A stretch of DNA of 64,000 bases from Gillisella vitis (GTDB lineage: Bacteria; Pseudomonadota; Alphaproteobacteria; Rhizobiales; Rhizobiaceae): the NCBI RefSeq assembly GCF_001541345.2, contig NZ_LMVL02000001.1, forward strand, positions 248,001 through 312,000, given 5' to 3'. The first letter of the stretch is position 1. Each line of letters begins with the position of its first letter. The notes beneath the pieces are model-generated. The model saw nothing but the letters and a program-made list of their open reading frames with translations. It was not told where the DNA came from and searched no databases. Below, piece by piece: positions 1 through 8,304 of this stretch. A program made the position numbers and the translations under genes.

Positions 1-423
1 AGCTATGACGAGCAGATGGAAATCGCCGGACAATTCATCGAGGCGCTGGACATTCGCACCGCGTCTGCCGAATTGCCGATCAAGCTTCTGTCCGGCGGCA
101 ACCAACAGAAGGCTATCCTGGCCCGCTGGTTGGCAACCGATCCGCGTTTCCTGATCCTTGACGAGCCGACCCGCGGTATCGATGTCGGAGCGCATGCGGA
201 AATCGTCCGGATGATCAGCCGCCTGCGCGAGGATGGCCTGGCGCTGATCGTCATTTCATCGGAGCTGGACGAGGTCGTCAGCTATTCATCGCGGATCGTC
301 GTCATGCGGGACCGGGCCATGGTGGCCGAGCTGCATGGCGCTGATATTGCCCCTGACGTTATCGTTCAGACGATCGCCGCCCAATCCAACACGCCTGCCC
401 AGTCCGAAGGCGCATTCTCATGA
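1..423 (+). CDS. ytfR: Sugar ABC transporter ATP-binding protein, C-terminal part (YtfR-like), cut by window edge
   Basis: The reading frame is open from base 1, so the gene starts outside the window and only the last 140 residues are seen. They hold the ABC signature LSGGNQQK and Walker B LILDEPTRGID, followed by the H-loop region. The LSGGNQQK form is typical of the second nucleotide-binding domain of CUT2 monosaccharide importers (RbsA/YtfR type), so this is probably the second half of a roughly 500-residue tandem ATPase. The gene ends four bases into the next gene (ATGA overlap at 420-423). The two following permeases resemble E. coli YtfT and YjfF, which makes galactofuranose or a similar furanose the likely substrate. 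The substrate assignment is by analogy; the ATPase call is firm. Confidence 0.93.
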   Translation, partial: SYDEQMEIAGQFIEALDIRTASAELPIKLLSGGNQQKAILARWLATDPRFLILDEPTRGIDVGAHAEIVRMISRLREDGLALIVISSELDEVVSYSSRIVVMRDRAMVAELHGADIAPDVIVQTIAAQSNTPAQSEGAFS

Positions 424-1460
424 AAATTCGCTCCATGTCGTCTTTCTTGAAGCCGCAATTTGCAGCGCTCATTGCCGTCCTGCTGTTGAACTGGATGGTA
501 TTTCCCGGCTTCTTCGATATCGCCTGGCGCGATGGCCGGTTGTTCGGCAGCCTGATTGATGTGCTCAATCGTGGCGCACCGGTTGCCATTCTTGCTATCG
601 GCATGACAGCCATCATTGCAACACGCGGTGTCGATCTTTCCGTCGGGGCGGTCATGGCGGTGGCGGGTGCCGTTGCCGCCACCTGCGCTGTCGCAGGTCA
701 GCCGCTGGTGGTGATCTTGGCCGCAGCGCTTGCCGTGGCGCTCGCCTGCGGCATCTGGAATGGCTTGCTGGTGGCCTATCTCGGTATTCAGCCTTTTGTG
801 GCGACACTGGTGCTGATGGTAGCGGGCAGGGGACTGGCGCAATTGGTTACATCCGGCTCGATTGTCACCTTCAGCGATCCGGCTCTTATTTTCGTGGGAA
901 CAGGCTCATTGCTCGGCTTTCCGATGCCGGTGGTGATTGCCTTGGTGCTGATGCTGTCAGCCCATATCTTCATGCGCCGCACCGCCATTGGACTGTTCAT
1001 CGAGGCGATCGGCACCAATCTTTCGGCGGCAAATTATACCGGGCTTCGCAGTCGCGCGCTTATCCTTGGGGTTTACGCTTTTGGCGGTCTCTGCGCGGGT
1101 ATCGCCGGTACGATTGCTGCAGCCGATATTCGCGGCGCCGATGCCAACAATGCCGGGCTATGGTTGGAGCTGGATGCCATCCTTGCTGTCGTTATCGGCG
1201 GCACCTCGCTTCTGGGCGGTCGATTTTCAATTCCGATGTCGGTTCTGGGCGCAGTGATTATCCAGGCGATGAATACCGGTATTCTGGTGTCCGGCCTGCC
1301 ACCGGAATTCAATCTCATCGTCAAGGCCAGTGTGATCATCATCATCCTGGTGCTGCAATCGGACCGCGTCAGCGAGCTGGTCAGTTTCTGGAAACACCGG
1401 CCCGCCGTCTTACCCAAAAACACTCAGGTTAAAATCCAGGCTCCGGAGAAAACAGGATGA
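420..1460 (+). CDS. ytfT: Sugar ABC transporter permease, YtfT-like
   Basis: Inner-membrane permease of 346 residues, the normal size for CUT2 permeases, with about eight to ten hydrophobic segments. The family signature GVDLSVGAVMAVAGA lies near residues 70-84. The C-terminal half contains AADIRGADANNAGLWLELD and AVVIGG, which closely follow the E. coli YtfT sequence as I remember it. It overlaps the upstream ATPase by four bases and the downstream permease by four bases, so the three genes are translationally coupled. It forms the transmembrane channel together with the next gene product. A periplasmic binding protein (YtfQ type) should lie upstream, outside the window. Confidence 0.92.
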   Translation: MKIRSMSSFLKPQFAALIAVLLLNWMVFPGFFDIAWRDGRLFGSLIDVLNRGAPVAILAIGMTAIIATRGVDLSVGAVMAVAGAVAATCAVAGQPLVVILAAALAVALACGIWNGLLVAYLGIQPFVATLVLMVAGRGLAQLVTSGSIVTFSDPALIFVGTGSLLGFPMPVVIALVLMLSAHIFMRRTAIGLFIEAIGTNLSAANYTGLRSRALILGVYAFGGLCAGIAGTIAAADIRGADANNAGLWLELDAILAVVIGGTSLLGGRFSIPMSVLGAVIIQAMNTGILVSGLPPEFNLIVKASVIIIILVLQSDRVSELVSFWKHRPAVLPKNTQVKIQAPEKTG

Positions 1461-2437
1461 ACCCGCGCTATCGGCCACTTGCTGCCACGACCCTGATTTT
1501 CATCGTCGCCTATACGCTCTGTGTGATCAGCTATCCCGGCATATTTTCAACCCGTGTCCTGGGTAATTTCCTGACAGACAATGCTTTCCTGGGCATTGCT
1601 GCCGTTGGGGCGACCTTCGTTATCCTGTCGGGCGGTATCGATCTGTCCGTCGGTGCCGTCATTGGCTTGACCGGCGTGATTACCGCTCTGCTGATCAGCC
1701 ATGCGGGGCTCGATCCGATTGTGGTCTTTCCACTGGTGCTGGTGCTTTCGGCCTGTTTCGGCGCGGTGATGGGGGCGGTTATTCATTTCTTGAAGGTGCC
1801 GCCCTTTATCGTCACCCTGGCGGGGATGTTTCTGGCGCGAGGCATCGCCTCGGTTTTGACTCAGGATAGCATTCCCATCGATCATCCGATTTACCGCACC
1901 ATTTCGCAGGCCTATTTTCGCCTGCCCGGCGGAGGCCGGTTGAGCGCCATCGGTTTGTTGATGCTGGCGGCGTTTCTGGTCTGCGGTTTTATCGCCCACC
2001 GCACCCGGTTCGGCTCTTACGTCTATGCCATCGGCGGCAATCCGGTCTCGGCGGCACTGATGGGTGTACCCACCGGGCCGGTGACGATTGGCATTTACGC
2101 CCTTTCCGCCTTTCTGTCCGGTCTGGCGGGCATCGTCTATTCGCTTTATACCTCGGCTGGCTATCCGCTCGCAGCGGTTGGCATAGAGCTTGACGCCATC
2201 GCGGCGGTAGTGATAGGCGGCACATTGCTGACTGGAGGATATGGGTTTATCTTCGGCACCTTGATCGGCGTCATGCTGCAAGGCCTGGTGCAAACCTATA
2301 TCGTTTTTGAAGGCACGCTTTCCAGTTGGTGGACGAAGATTGCCATCGGTGCTTTGCTGTTTATGTTCATTCTGTTGCAGAAGCTGGTATTTCACGCCGG
2401 AAGTGGACGGACGAGGACGAAAAAGGCGTCTGCATGA
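1457..2437 (+). CDS. yjfF: Sugar ABC transporter permease, YjfF-like
   Basis: Second CUT2 permease of 326 residues. Segments FLTDNAFLGIAAVG, FVILSGGIDLSVGAVIG, FIVTLAGMFLARG, PIDHPIYRTIS and GTLSSWWTKIAIGALLF follow E. coli YjfF closely and distinguish it from the YtfT-like neighbour. The start overlaps the ytfT-like stop by four bases, and its own stop (TGA 2435-2437) overlaps the ATG of the following regulator. Together with the two preceding genes it forms a YtfR-YtfT-YjfF importer; in E. coli the homologous system takes up galactofuranose. The substrate here is inferred, not shown. Confidence 0.93.
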   Translation: MNPRYRPLAATTLIFIVAYTLCVISYPGIFSTRVLGNFLTDNAFLGIAAVGATFVILSGGIDLSVGAVIGLTGVITALLISHAGLDPIVVFPLVLVLSACFGAVMGAVIHFLKVPPFIVTLAGMFLARGIASVLTQDSIPIDHPIYRTISQAYFRLPGGGRLSAIGLLMLAAFLVCGFIAHRTRFGSYVYAIGGNPVSAALMGVPTGPVTIGIYALSAFLSGLAGIVYSLYTSAGYPLAAVGIELDAIAAVVIGGTLLTGGYGFIFGTLIGVMLQGLVQTYIVFEGTLSSWWTKIAIGALLFMFILLQKLVFHAGSGRTRTKKASA

Positions 2438-3162
2438 TTGAACCAGGCAGCCTGCTTCGCTCCCTTGCCGGGCGGATCACGGCGCGCAACTTCCACTCTC
2501 ATGTGATCAACGAAATTGGAGCTGGCGTCATTTCCGGACGCTTTGCGGTTGGCTCCATCCTGCCCAACGATGCTGCCCTGATGGACGAGTTCAGTGTTTC
2601 GCGCACCGTGTTGCGGGAGGCGTTGAAAACGTTGGAAGCCAAGGGACTGGTGGAAGCCCGGCCCAAGGTCGGCACCAAGGTTGCCAAGAAAAGCCGATGG
2701 AACCTTTATGACCGCCAGGTCTTGGCCTGGTATCTCGAAATCCAGCCGGATAACGAGTTTCTGCGTGGACTTGGCGAAGTGCGGCGCTCTCTGGAGCCAC
2801 TGGCGGCAAATGATGCTGCCAGCGATCATACCGGCGACCAGATCCGTCTGATGCATTATTGGCTGCGGCAGATGGAGCTTGCCCTAGATGAGCCGCAAAG
2901 CTTCAGCCTGGCCGATTTCGAACTGCACAGGATCATCGCCGAGGCATCCAGCAATCCATTTCTGCGCGCCCTTCAGGGCGTGATCGAACTGTCGCATGCG
3001 CTCGCTTATTTGCCCGCCGTGCGCGACGGTAAAGTGTGTGACCTTAGCTCCGTGCTGCAAAGCCACCGGGCTCTCGTCACCGCCATTGAGCGCGGCCTTG
3101 CCGAAGAGGCCGCAGCGGCGATGATCGGCACCATCGAGCAAGACCACGCACGGATGTCGTAA
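2434..3162 (+). CDS. GntR/FadR-family transcriptional regulator
   Basis: A 242-residue regulator. The winged-helix domain occupies about residues 20-85 (VSRTVLREALKTLEAKGLVEARPKVGTKV is the recognition helix and wing region). An FCD-type all-helical effector domain follows, with the His-rich metal or ligand pocket expected in FadR-like sensors (LADFELHRIIAEAS, ELSHALAYLP). The start was set at ATG 2434, which overlaps the permease stop as ATGA. A longer in-frame start at 2326 would lie deep inside yjfF and is unlikely. Being the last gene of the importer operon, it most likely represses that operon in response to the imported sugar or a product. Confidence 0.88.
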   Translation: MIEPGSLLRSLAGRITARNFHSHVINEIGAGVISGRFAVGSILPNDAALMDEFSVSRTVLREALKTLEAKGLVEARPKVGTKVAKKSRWNLYDRQVLAWYLEIQPDNEFLRGLGEVRRSLEPLAANDAASDHTGDQIRLMHYWLRQMELALDEPQSFSLADFELHRIIAEASSNPFLRALQGVIELSHALAYLPAVRDGKVCDLSSVLQSHRALVTAIERGLAEEAAAAMIGTIEQDHARMS

Positions 3163-3183
3163 TTTATTCGCTCAAAGATGGGC

Positions 3184-3214
3184 GATGGCATGCATTTTGA
3201 CAATGCATGCCATC
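3184..3214. terminator. Hairpin between convergent genes
   Basis: Perfect inverted repeat: a 13-bp stem (GATGGCATGCATT at 3184-3196 and its complement at 3202-3214) with a 5-nt loop. It lies in the 72-bp gap between the convergent GntR regulator and aldehyde dehydrogenase genes. T-richness on either side is modest, so termination in both directions is inferred from position and stem strength rather than from a classic U-tract. Confidence 0.6.
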
Positions 3215-3234
3215 TTGTCATTCAATCCAACAGA

Positions 3235-4683
3235 TCAGAACGGATAATGCTGGTTCGGATCTTCGATGGTGATCCAGCGCAGGTCGGTGAATTCGTTGAT
3301 TGCCGCCTTGCCGCCAAACCGTCCGTAGCCGGAGTTTTTCACGCCGCCAAACGGCATTTGTGCCTCATCGGCAACGGTCGGGCCGTTGATATGGCAAATG
3401 CCAGCTTCGATACGGGCCGCAATCGCCAGGGCGCGCTGGATATCACGGCTGAAAATCGCCGAAGACAGGCCGTATTCGCTATCATTGGCGATGCGGATGG
3501 CCTCTTCCTCGTCCTTGACCCGGATGACTGGCTTGACCGGCCCGAAGCTCTCTTCATCGAAACTGCGCATTCCAGCCTTGACGTGGTCGAGAAGTGTCGC
3601 TTCCACCACGCTGCCCGTGACCTTGCCACCAGCGGCGAGAGTTGCGCCCTTGCCGACGGCATCATCAATGAATTCCTGCATTTTGATGGCGGCCTGAGGA
3701 TTAACCAGCGAGCCCAGCACGACATGGCCGCGTGGATCGCCAGCGGGAAGCGAAGCAGTGCGGGCAGCCAGCTTTGCCACGAATTCGTCAGCGACCTTTT
3801 CATGGACGATCAACCGCTCCGTGGACATGCAGATCTGGCCCATGTTCATGTAGCAGCCAAACACCGCCGCATTGACGGCAGCATCGATATCGGCATCCTC
3901 GAGCACCAGAAAGGGTGCTTTTCCGCCCAGTTCAAGCAGGGCGGGCTTCAGGTGGCGACCGCACAATTCGCCGATGATGCGTCCGACCTTTGTGGAACCG
4001 GTGAAATTGACGCGGCGAACTTCCGGTGCGCTGACCAGCGCTTCCACCACCTGGGCGGCATCTTCAGGCGCATTGGTGATGACGTTGATGACGCCATCCG
4101 GCAGACCGGCCTCGACCAGCACCTGGCCGATCAGGACATGGACGCCGGGGCAGGCTTCGGATGCCTTTAGGATGACGCTATTGCCGCAGGCAATCGCCAT
4201 GGCAATAGCGCGTGTGCCCAGAATGATCGGTGCGTTCCAGGGCGCAATGCCAAGGCAGACGCCTGCTGCCTGACGCACCGCCATGGACAATGTACCGGGC
4301 TTGTCGGAAGGGATGACTTCGCCCTGGATCTGGCTGGTCATGCTGGCGGCTTCCCGCAATACGCCAGCGGCAAGCATGGTATTGAAGCCGGCCCAGGGAC
4401 CGGTGGCACCGGTTTCCGTGATCATCAGCGCGGTGAAGTCTGCTGCCTTCGAGGCCATGATATCGGCGGCTTTCAGCAGCAACGCACGCCTTTCGCCAGG
4501 GCCGGTGCGTGACCATGCGGGAAACGCTGCTTGGGCTGCGGCAATCGCTGCCTTGACATCGTCCAGGCCGGAGGCCGGGGCGCGGGACGCAACCTCGCCA
4601 TTGAATGGATCGATCCGGTCGAAGGTCTTGCCCGACAAGGCACCGACTTTCTTGCCACCAATGATTTGCTGGATTTCGTGCAT
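3235..4683 (-). CDS. NAD(P)-dependent aldehyde dehydrogenase (vanillin/salicylaldehyde dehydrogenase-like)
   Basis: Cytosolic ALDH-superfamily enzyme of 482 residues. Seen directly: the catalytic Cys285 in GQICMSTER, the general base Glu251 in LELGGKAP, Asn150 in APWNAP, and the nucleotide-binding VNFTGSTKVG. The GQICMSTER form is common in vanillin, benzaldehyde and salicylaldehyde dehydrogenases, but sugar-derived aldehydes are equally possible. A GTG codon five residues upstream would give a 487-residue form; ATG 4683 is preferred because GGAGGAAGAAG sits directly upstream as ribosome-binding site. It lies downstream of a paralogous ALDH on the same strand, 95 bp away, and the two are probably co-transcribed under the divergent AraC regulator at 6524. 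Confidence 0.92.
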   Translation of the reverse strand: MHEIQQIIGGKKVGALSGKTFDRIDPFNGEVASRAPASGLDDVKAAIAAAQAAFPAWSRTGPGERRALLLKAADIMASKAADFTALMITETGATGPWAGFNTMLAAGVLREAASMTSQIQGEVIPSDKPGTLSMAVRQAAGVCLGIAPWNAPIILGTRAIAMAIACGNSVILKASEACPGVHVLIGQVLVEAGLPDGVINVITNAPEDAAQVVEALVSAPEVRRVNFTGSTKVGRIIGELCGRHLKPALLELGGKAPFLVLEDADIDAAVNAAVFGCYMNMGQICMSTERLIVHEKVADEFVAKLAARTASLPAGDPRGHVVLGSLVNPQAAIKMQEFIDDAVGKGATLAAGGKVTGSVVEATLLDHVKAGMRSFDEESFGPVKPVIRVKDEEEAIRIANDSEYGLSSAIFSRDIQRALAIAARIEAGICHINGPTVADEAQMPFGGVKNSGYGRFGGKAAINEFTDLRWITIEDPNQHYPF

Positions 4684-4778
4684 GTCTTCTTCCTCCACTT
4701 ATGTGCGACCCCTGTCGCAGTCTTTGTTGGTATGCCTGGGTTTGTGTATGCCTGGGTAATTATGCGGGAGTTGCGCGT

Positions 4779-6305
4779 TCAGATCGGATATTTCGCCGGG
4801 CCTGAGGCAAGGCTCACCCACCGCAATTCGGTAAATTCGTCCAGCGCCGCCACGCCGCCGAACCGGCCATAGCCAGAGGCTTTGACGCCTCCGAACGGCA
4901 TAAACGGATCGTCTGCTACGGTGGCGCTGTTGATATGCAGAATGCCGGTTTCCACCCGCCGTGCGACGTCGAGGGCGCGGTGCAGATCGCGGCTGAATAC
5001 CGCGCCTGATAAGCCGTACTCGCAATCATTGGCAATTGTCACGGCCTCGTCGGCGTCAGCGACGCGAATGATCGACACGACAGGTCCGAAACTTTCTTCA
5101 CGGTAGAGCCGCATGCCGGGCAGGACATGATCGACGACAGTCGCATCCATCAACGTGTCGTGAACGCGCCCACCTGTCAGGACATGCGCGCCCCTTGTAA
5201 CGGCATCGTCGATCATGCCGGTAATTCTCCGGCCTGACTCTATCGAGATCAATGAACCAAGCGGGGTCAGACCCAGTGCCGGATCACCGGCCTTGACGGT
5301 TTTTGCTTTGCTGACAAAGAGCGACAGAAACTCATCGGCGATGGCATCGACCAGAATGATCCGCTCGGTGGACATGCAGATCTGGCCCTGATTGAAAAAA
5401 GCCCCAAACGCGGCGGCGCGGGTGGCCTGTTCGAGATCGGCATCATCAAGCACGATCAGCGGCGCTTTGCCGCCAAGTTCCAGCAGGCAGCGCTTTAAAT
5501 GGCGGGCGCCGATTTGCGCAACGATTTTGCCCACTCGCGTCGAGCCGGTGAAATTGACCCGGCGAACAACGGGATGGGCAATCAAGGTCTCGACAATCGC
5601 CGCTGCATCGGCAGGCGCATTGGAGATGATATTCAAAACGCCATCGGGCAGACCAGCTTGCTGAAGCAGATCGCCCAGCAATCGTTGCGTGGCGGGCGCC
5701 AATTCCGAGCTTTTCAAGATCACGCAATTGCCGCAGGCCAGTGCCAGGGCAATCGAGCGGATGGCAAGCAGGATTGGTGCGTTCCAAGGCGAGATGGCAA
5801 GGCAGACACCAGCCGGTTGACGCAATGAAAAGGACGTTCCAGTGATCAAATCATCCGGGCAAATCGATCCCGGCACATGCACGGCCATGGCGGCGGCGTC
5901 CTGAAAGATCTTTGCGCCGTAGTCGATGTTGAATCGGCACCAATCACGGGTGGCTCCCGTTTCGGCCATCATTGTGCGGGTGAAGATCTCGGTCGCTTCG
6001 ATCAGCAGTTTGGCCGCCTGTTCCAGAATAGTCTGGCGCATGGCGCAAGGTGATGTTGACCAGTCCGGAAAGGCAGCGGCGGCGGCAAGCGCCGCATCTT
6101 CGGCATCTGCAAGACTTGCGGCGGCAGCGATCGTCACGATCTGTGCGCTCAGGGGATTGGCTCTGGTAAAGACCTTGTCTCCTTGCGCGTCGACGGACTT
6201 TCCGCCGATCAGCAGGGACGATGCAAACGGCATGGGGTTGCCACTTGCCATCTCCATCCAGTCCAGGCTGGACTTTTCAGGTGTTGCGGACCGCTCCATG
6301 GCCAT
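4779..6305 (-). CDS. NAD(P)-dependent aldehyde dehydrogenase, paralogue of the downstream gene
   Basis: ALDH-superfamily enzyme of 508 residues with Cys310 in GQICMSTER, Glu276 in LELGGKAP, Asn175 in SPWNAP and the cofactor motif VNFTGSTRVG. It is clearly a paralogue of the next gene on this strand: the same catalytic strings and the same C-terminal pattern (MPFGGVKASGYGRFGG). The start is placed at ATG 6305 because GGGAGGAGG precedes it by eight bases; an in-frame ATG at 6353 lacks such a site and would add 16 residues. An N-terminal extension of roughly 30 residues relative to its paralogue is visible (to about residue 35) and has no recognisable signal peptide. Oxidation of an aldehyde to the acid is firm; the substrate is unknown. 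Confidence 0.91.
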   Translation of the reverse strand: MAMERSATPEKSSLDWMEMASGNPMPFASSLLIGGKSVDAQGDKVFTRANPLSAQIVTIAAAASLADAEDAALAAAAAFPDWSTSPCAMRQTILEQAAKLLIEATEIFTRTMMAETGATRDWCRFNIDYGAKIFQDAAAMAVHVPGSICPDDLITGTSFSLRQPAGVCLAISPWNAPILLAIRSIALALACGNCVILKSSELAPATQRLLGDLLQQAGLPDGVLNIISNAPADAAAIVETLIAHPVVRRVNFTGSTRVGKIVAQIGARHLKRCLLELGGKAPLIVLDDADLEQATRAAAFGAFFNQGQICMSTERIILVDAIADEFLSLFVSKAKTVKAGDPALGLTPLGSLISIESGRRITGMIDDAVTRGAHVLTGGRVHDTLMDATVVDHVLPGMRLYREESFGPVVSIIRVADADEAVTIANDCEYGLSGAVFSRDLHRALDVARRVETGILHINSATVADDPFMPFGGVKASGYGRFGGVAALDEFTELRWVSLASGPAKYPI

Positions 6306-6523
6306 ATGCAATGCCTCCTCCCAAAGGCCTATTCCCGACAGCGTTTTCACCATTGATCCGAACAGCTTGTTTCATGCTGTTTTTCTGGAATTCTTCATGG
6401 TGAGAAAATCCGTCAGACATGTATTGCGAGCAACTCTAACGATTTGCATGGAAAGAAGAATGTAGATATCTGGGTTCCGATTGTCGATTTCTGGTCAATT
6501 GCTGTAATTTGGAGACTGTCCCT

Positions 6524-7423
6524 ATGGTTGAGGAGTTCGCATTGATGCGGCGTGTCTGGGGCCAGAGCCTGGAGCCAACGCTTTCACAACGCACACTCGG
6601 CATCGGCAACCATCCCTATCGATGGTTTACCCATCTGGTTTTCATTCGGCTGGGAACGGTCAGGCTTGGTACCGGCGACGCTGCGGAGATACTCCAAGGT
6701 CCATGCCTCATCCTGCTGCCGTCTTCGGAACTGGTGCGGTTGCGGCTTTCTGCCGGCTCCTGCGGCCATGTTATCGGCGCGGCCATGGATATTATCGGTG
6801 ATGCCATCGGGGATTATCCGGAATCCCAGCCTATTAGACTGTTCATCGCAACGACAACGATCATGACGGCACTGTTGCCGCAGCAGGCAAGCGCACTGGA
6901 ACAGCAGATGCGTGGCCTCATCGAAGAGTTGAACCGGGATGGACAGCCTTCGCATATGGTGGTGTCAGCCTATCTGCGGCTGCTGATCAATTGGGTCTGG
7001 CGCCACACTATGCCTGCCGGGCCAGCCGCATCGCTCTCTTCTGGGGGGGCAGCGCCAATCCTGCACCAGTTCCGGCAATTGGTGGAAGCGGACTACCGTC
7101 ATCACCGGCCTGTTGCTGATTATGCCGCTCGCCTGGGGATATCGACCGACCGTTTGCATGCGCTTTGTCGCAAACATCTCGGTCGCGCGCCGATTGAGCT
7201 TGTGCATGAGCGGTTGGCGCAGGAGGGCCGTATCCGGCTGGAGCGATCCGATAGCAGCGCGCGCGACATTTCAGAAGCGCTCGGTTTTCGTGATCCCGCG
7301 CATTTCAGCCATTTTTTCAAACGGAAGACCGGCCTTTCCCCGGCAGCCTACCGGCGCATGGTCCGGCAGTCATCGGCAAATCCTGGCCTCGGGACCAATA
7401 TGGATTATCACGACTGGCCCTGA
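6524..7423 (+). CDS. AraC-family transcriptional activator
   Basis: 299 residues. The C-terminal 100 residues form the two-helix-turn-helix AraC DNA-binding domain: ADYAARLGISTDRLHALCRK, then ARDISEALGFRDPAHFSHFF and the family signature KRKTGLSPAAYRR. The N-terminal part lacks a signal or membrane segment and resembles the cupin-like sensor of HpaA/PobR-type activators of aromatic catabolism, although the match is loose. ATG 6524 is chosen with GGAG at 6511-6514; a TTG five codons upstream is possible. It is transcribed divergently from the aldehyde dehydrogenase pair across a gap of about 220 bp and most likely activates it. Confidence 0.88.
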   Translation: MVEEFALMRRVWGQSLEPTLSQRTLGIGNHPYRWFTHLVFIRLGTVRLGTGDAAEILQGPCLILLPSSELVRLRLSAGSCGHVIGAAMDIIGDAIGDYPESQPIRLFIATTTIMTALLPQQASALEQQMRGLIEELNRDGQPSHMVVSAYLRLLINWVWRHTMPAGPAASLSSGGAAPILHQFRQLVEADYRHHRPVADYAARLGISTDRLHALCRKHLGRAPIELVHERLAQEGRIRLERSDSSARDISEALGFRDPAHFSHFFKRKTGLSPAAYRRMVRQSSANPGLGTNMDYHDWP

Positions 7424-7465
7424 CTTCAGCATTGTTGGGCGTCTTGTTTGAGTTGCATCTGGAGA

Positions 7466-7498
7466 GCATTTCAGCGTTTAATGGAAACGCTGAAATGC
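7466..7498. terminator. Strong hairpin between convergent genes (GCGTTT-type)
   Basis: Perfect 14-bp stem GCATTTCAGCGTTT / AAACGCTGAAATGC with a 5-nt loop, in the 138-bp gap between the convergent AraC and RraA-like genes. There is no T-run on the + side. It shares the GCGTTT...AAACGC core and the 5-nt loop with the hairpin at 24258-24286, so it may be a dispersed repeat serving as a bidirectional terminator. Confidence 0.6.
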
Positions 7499-7561
7499 GA
7501 CCTATGATATTGGCTCTATGTGTTTTGATGGAAGAGTGGGCTCCGCCTTCCCTGGGGAACT

Positions 7562-8287
7562 TTAGCGCCCATGTTCCTTGCGCCAGGCCTCGTATTTTTG
7601 CTGATGTTCGTCTTTCGTGCAGGGGTACAGGCCGATAATGACCGCACCGGCCTTCACCTGTTCCAGGACGAAATCCTCGTAGCTTTCCATATCGGTGCAT
7701 TCGTCGGCCAATTCGTCCGCCAGATGGGCGGGAATGACCATGACGCCATCACGGTCGCCAACAAGCACATCGCCGGGAAATACTGCGACGTCGCCACAGG
7801 AGATCGGCACGTTGATATCAATGGCCTCATGCAGGGTCAGATTGGTTGGTGCCGATGGTTTTGCGTAATAGGCGGGCATGTCGAGAGCACCAATCCCTTC
7901 TGCGTCGCGAAAACCGCCGTCGGAAACCACTCCGGCTGCACCTCGCAACGCCAGACGGGTAATCAGGATCGAGCCGGCGGTGGCGGCACGGGCGTCCTTG
8001 CGCGCATCCATCACCAATACATGGCCGGGAGGGCAGATTTCCATGGCGACACGTTGCGGATGCTTCTGATCTCGGAAAACGGTGATCGGGTTGCGGTCCT
8101 CGCGCGCCACGATATAACGCAGCGTAAATGCCTGGCCGACCATGGTTTCGGCCTTTGGCGCCACCGGCACGACGCCTTGAATGAACTGGTTGCGCAGGCC
8201 GCGTTTGAACAGCGCGGTGGCAATCGATGCGGTTGAGATCTTCTTGTATTTGGCGCGGGTCGCGTCGCTCAGCACATAGTCTGTCAT
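7562..8287 (-). CDS. RraA-fold protein (RraA / HMG-CHA aldolase family)
   Basis: 241 residues of the RraA-like superfamily. Visible motifs are GVVSDGGFRDAEGIG (Arg127-Asp128, the pair that binds metal and pyruvate in 4-hydroxy-4-methyl-2-oxoglutarate aldolases) and GDRDGVMVIP near residue 195. True RraA inhibits RNase E and is about 160 residues, so the longer length and catalytic-looking Arg-Asp pair favour an aldolase or related lyase. The start ATG 8287 is preceded by AAGGAA. It lies 17 bp after a sugar-acid dehydratase on the same strand, so a dehydratase-then-aldolase route (2-keto-3-deoxy sugar acid to pyruvate plus aldehyde) is an attractive inference. Annotations of such genes as ribonuclease regulators are probably misleading. 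Confidence 0.8.
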   Translation of the reverse strand: MTDYVLSDATRAKYKKISTASIATALFKRGLRNQFIQGVVPVAPKAETMVGQAFTLRYIVAREDRNPITVFRDQKHPQRVAMEICPPGHVLVMDARKDARAATAGSILITRLALRGAAGVVSDGGFRDAEGIGALDMPAYYAKPSAPTNLTLHEAIDINVPISCGDVAVFPGDVLVGDRDGVMVIPAHLADELADECTDMESYEDFVLEQVKAGAVIIGLYPCTKDEHQQKYEAWRKEHGR

Positions 8288-8304
8288 CGTCGTTCCTTTT
8301 TTGC

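Noticed and set aside
3178..4170. A 330-codon + strand frame opposite the first aldehyde dehydrogenase
   Set aside because: Antisense shadow of a gene with complete ALDH active-site motifs; no ribosome-binding site or domain.
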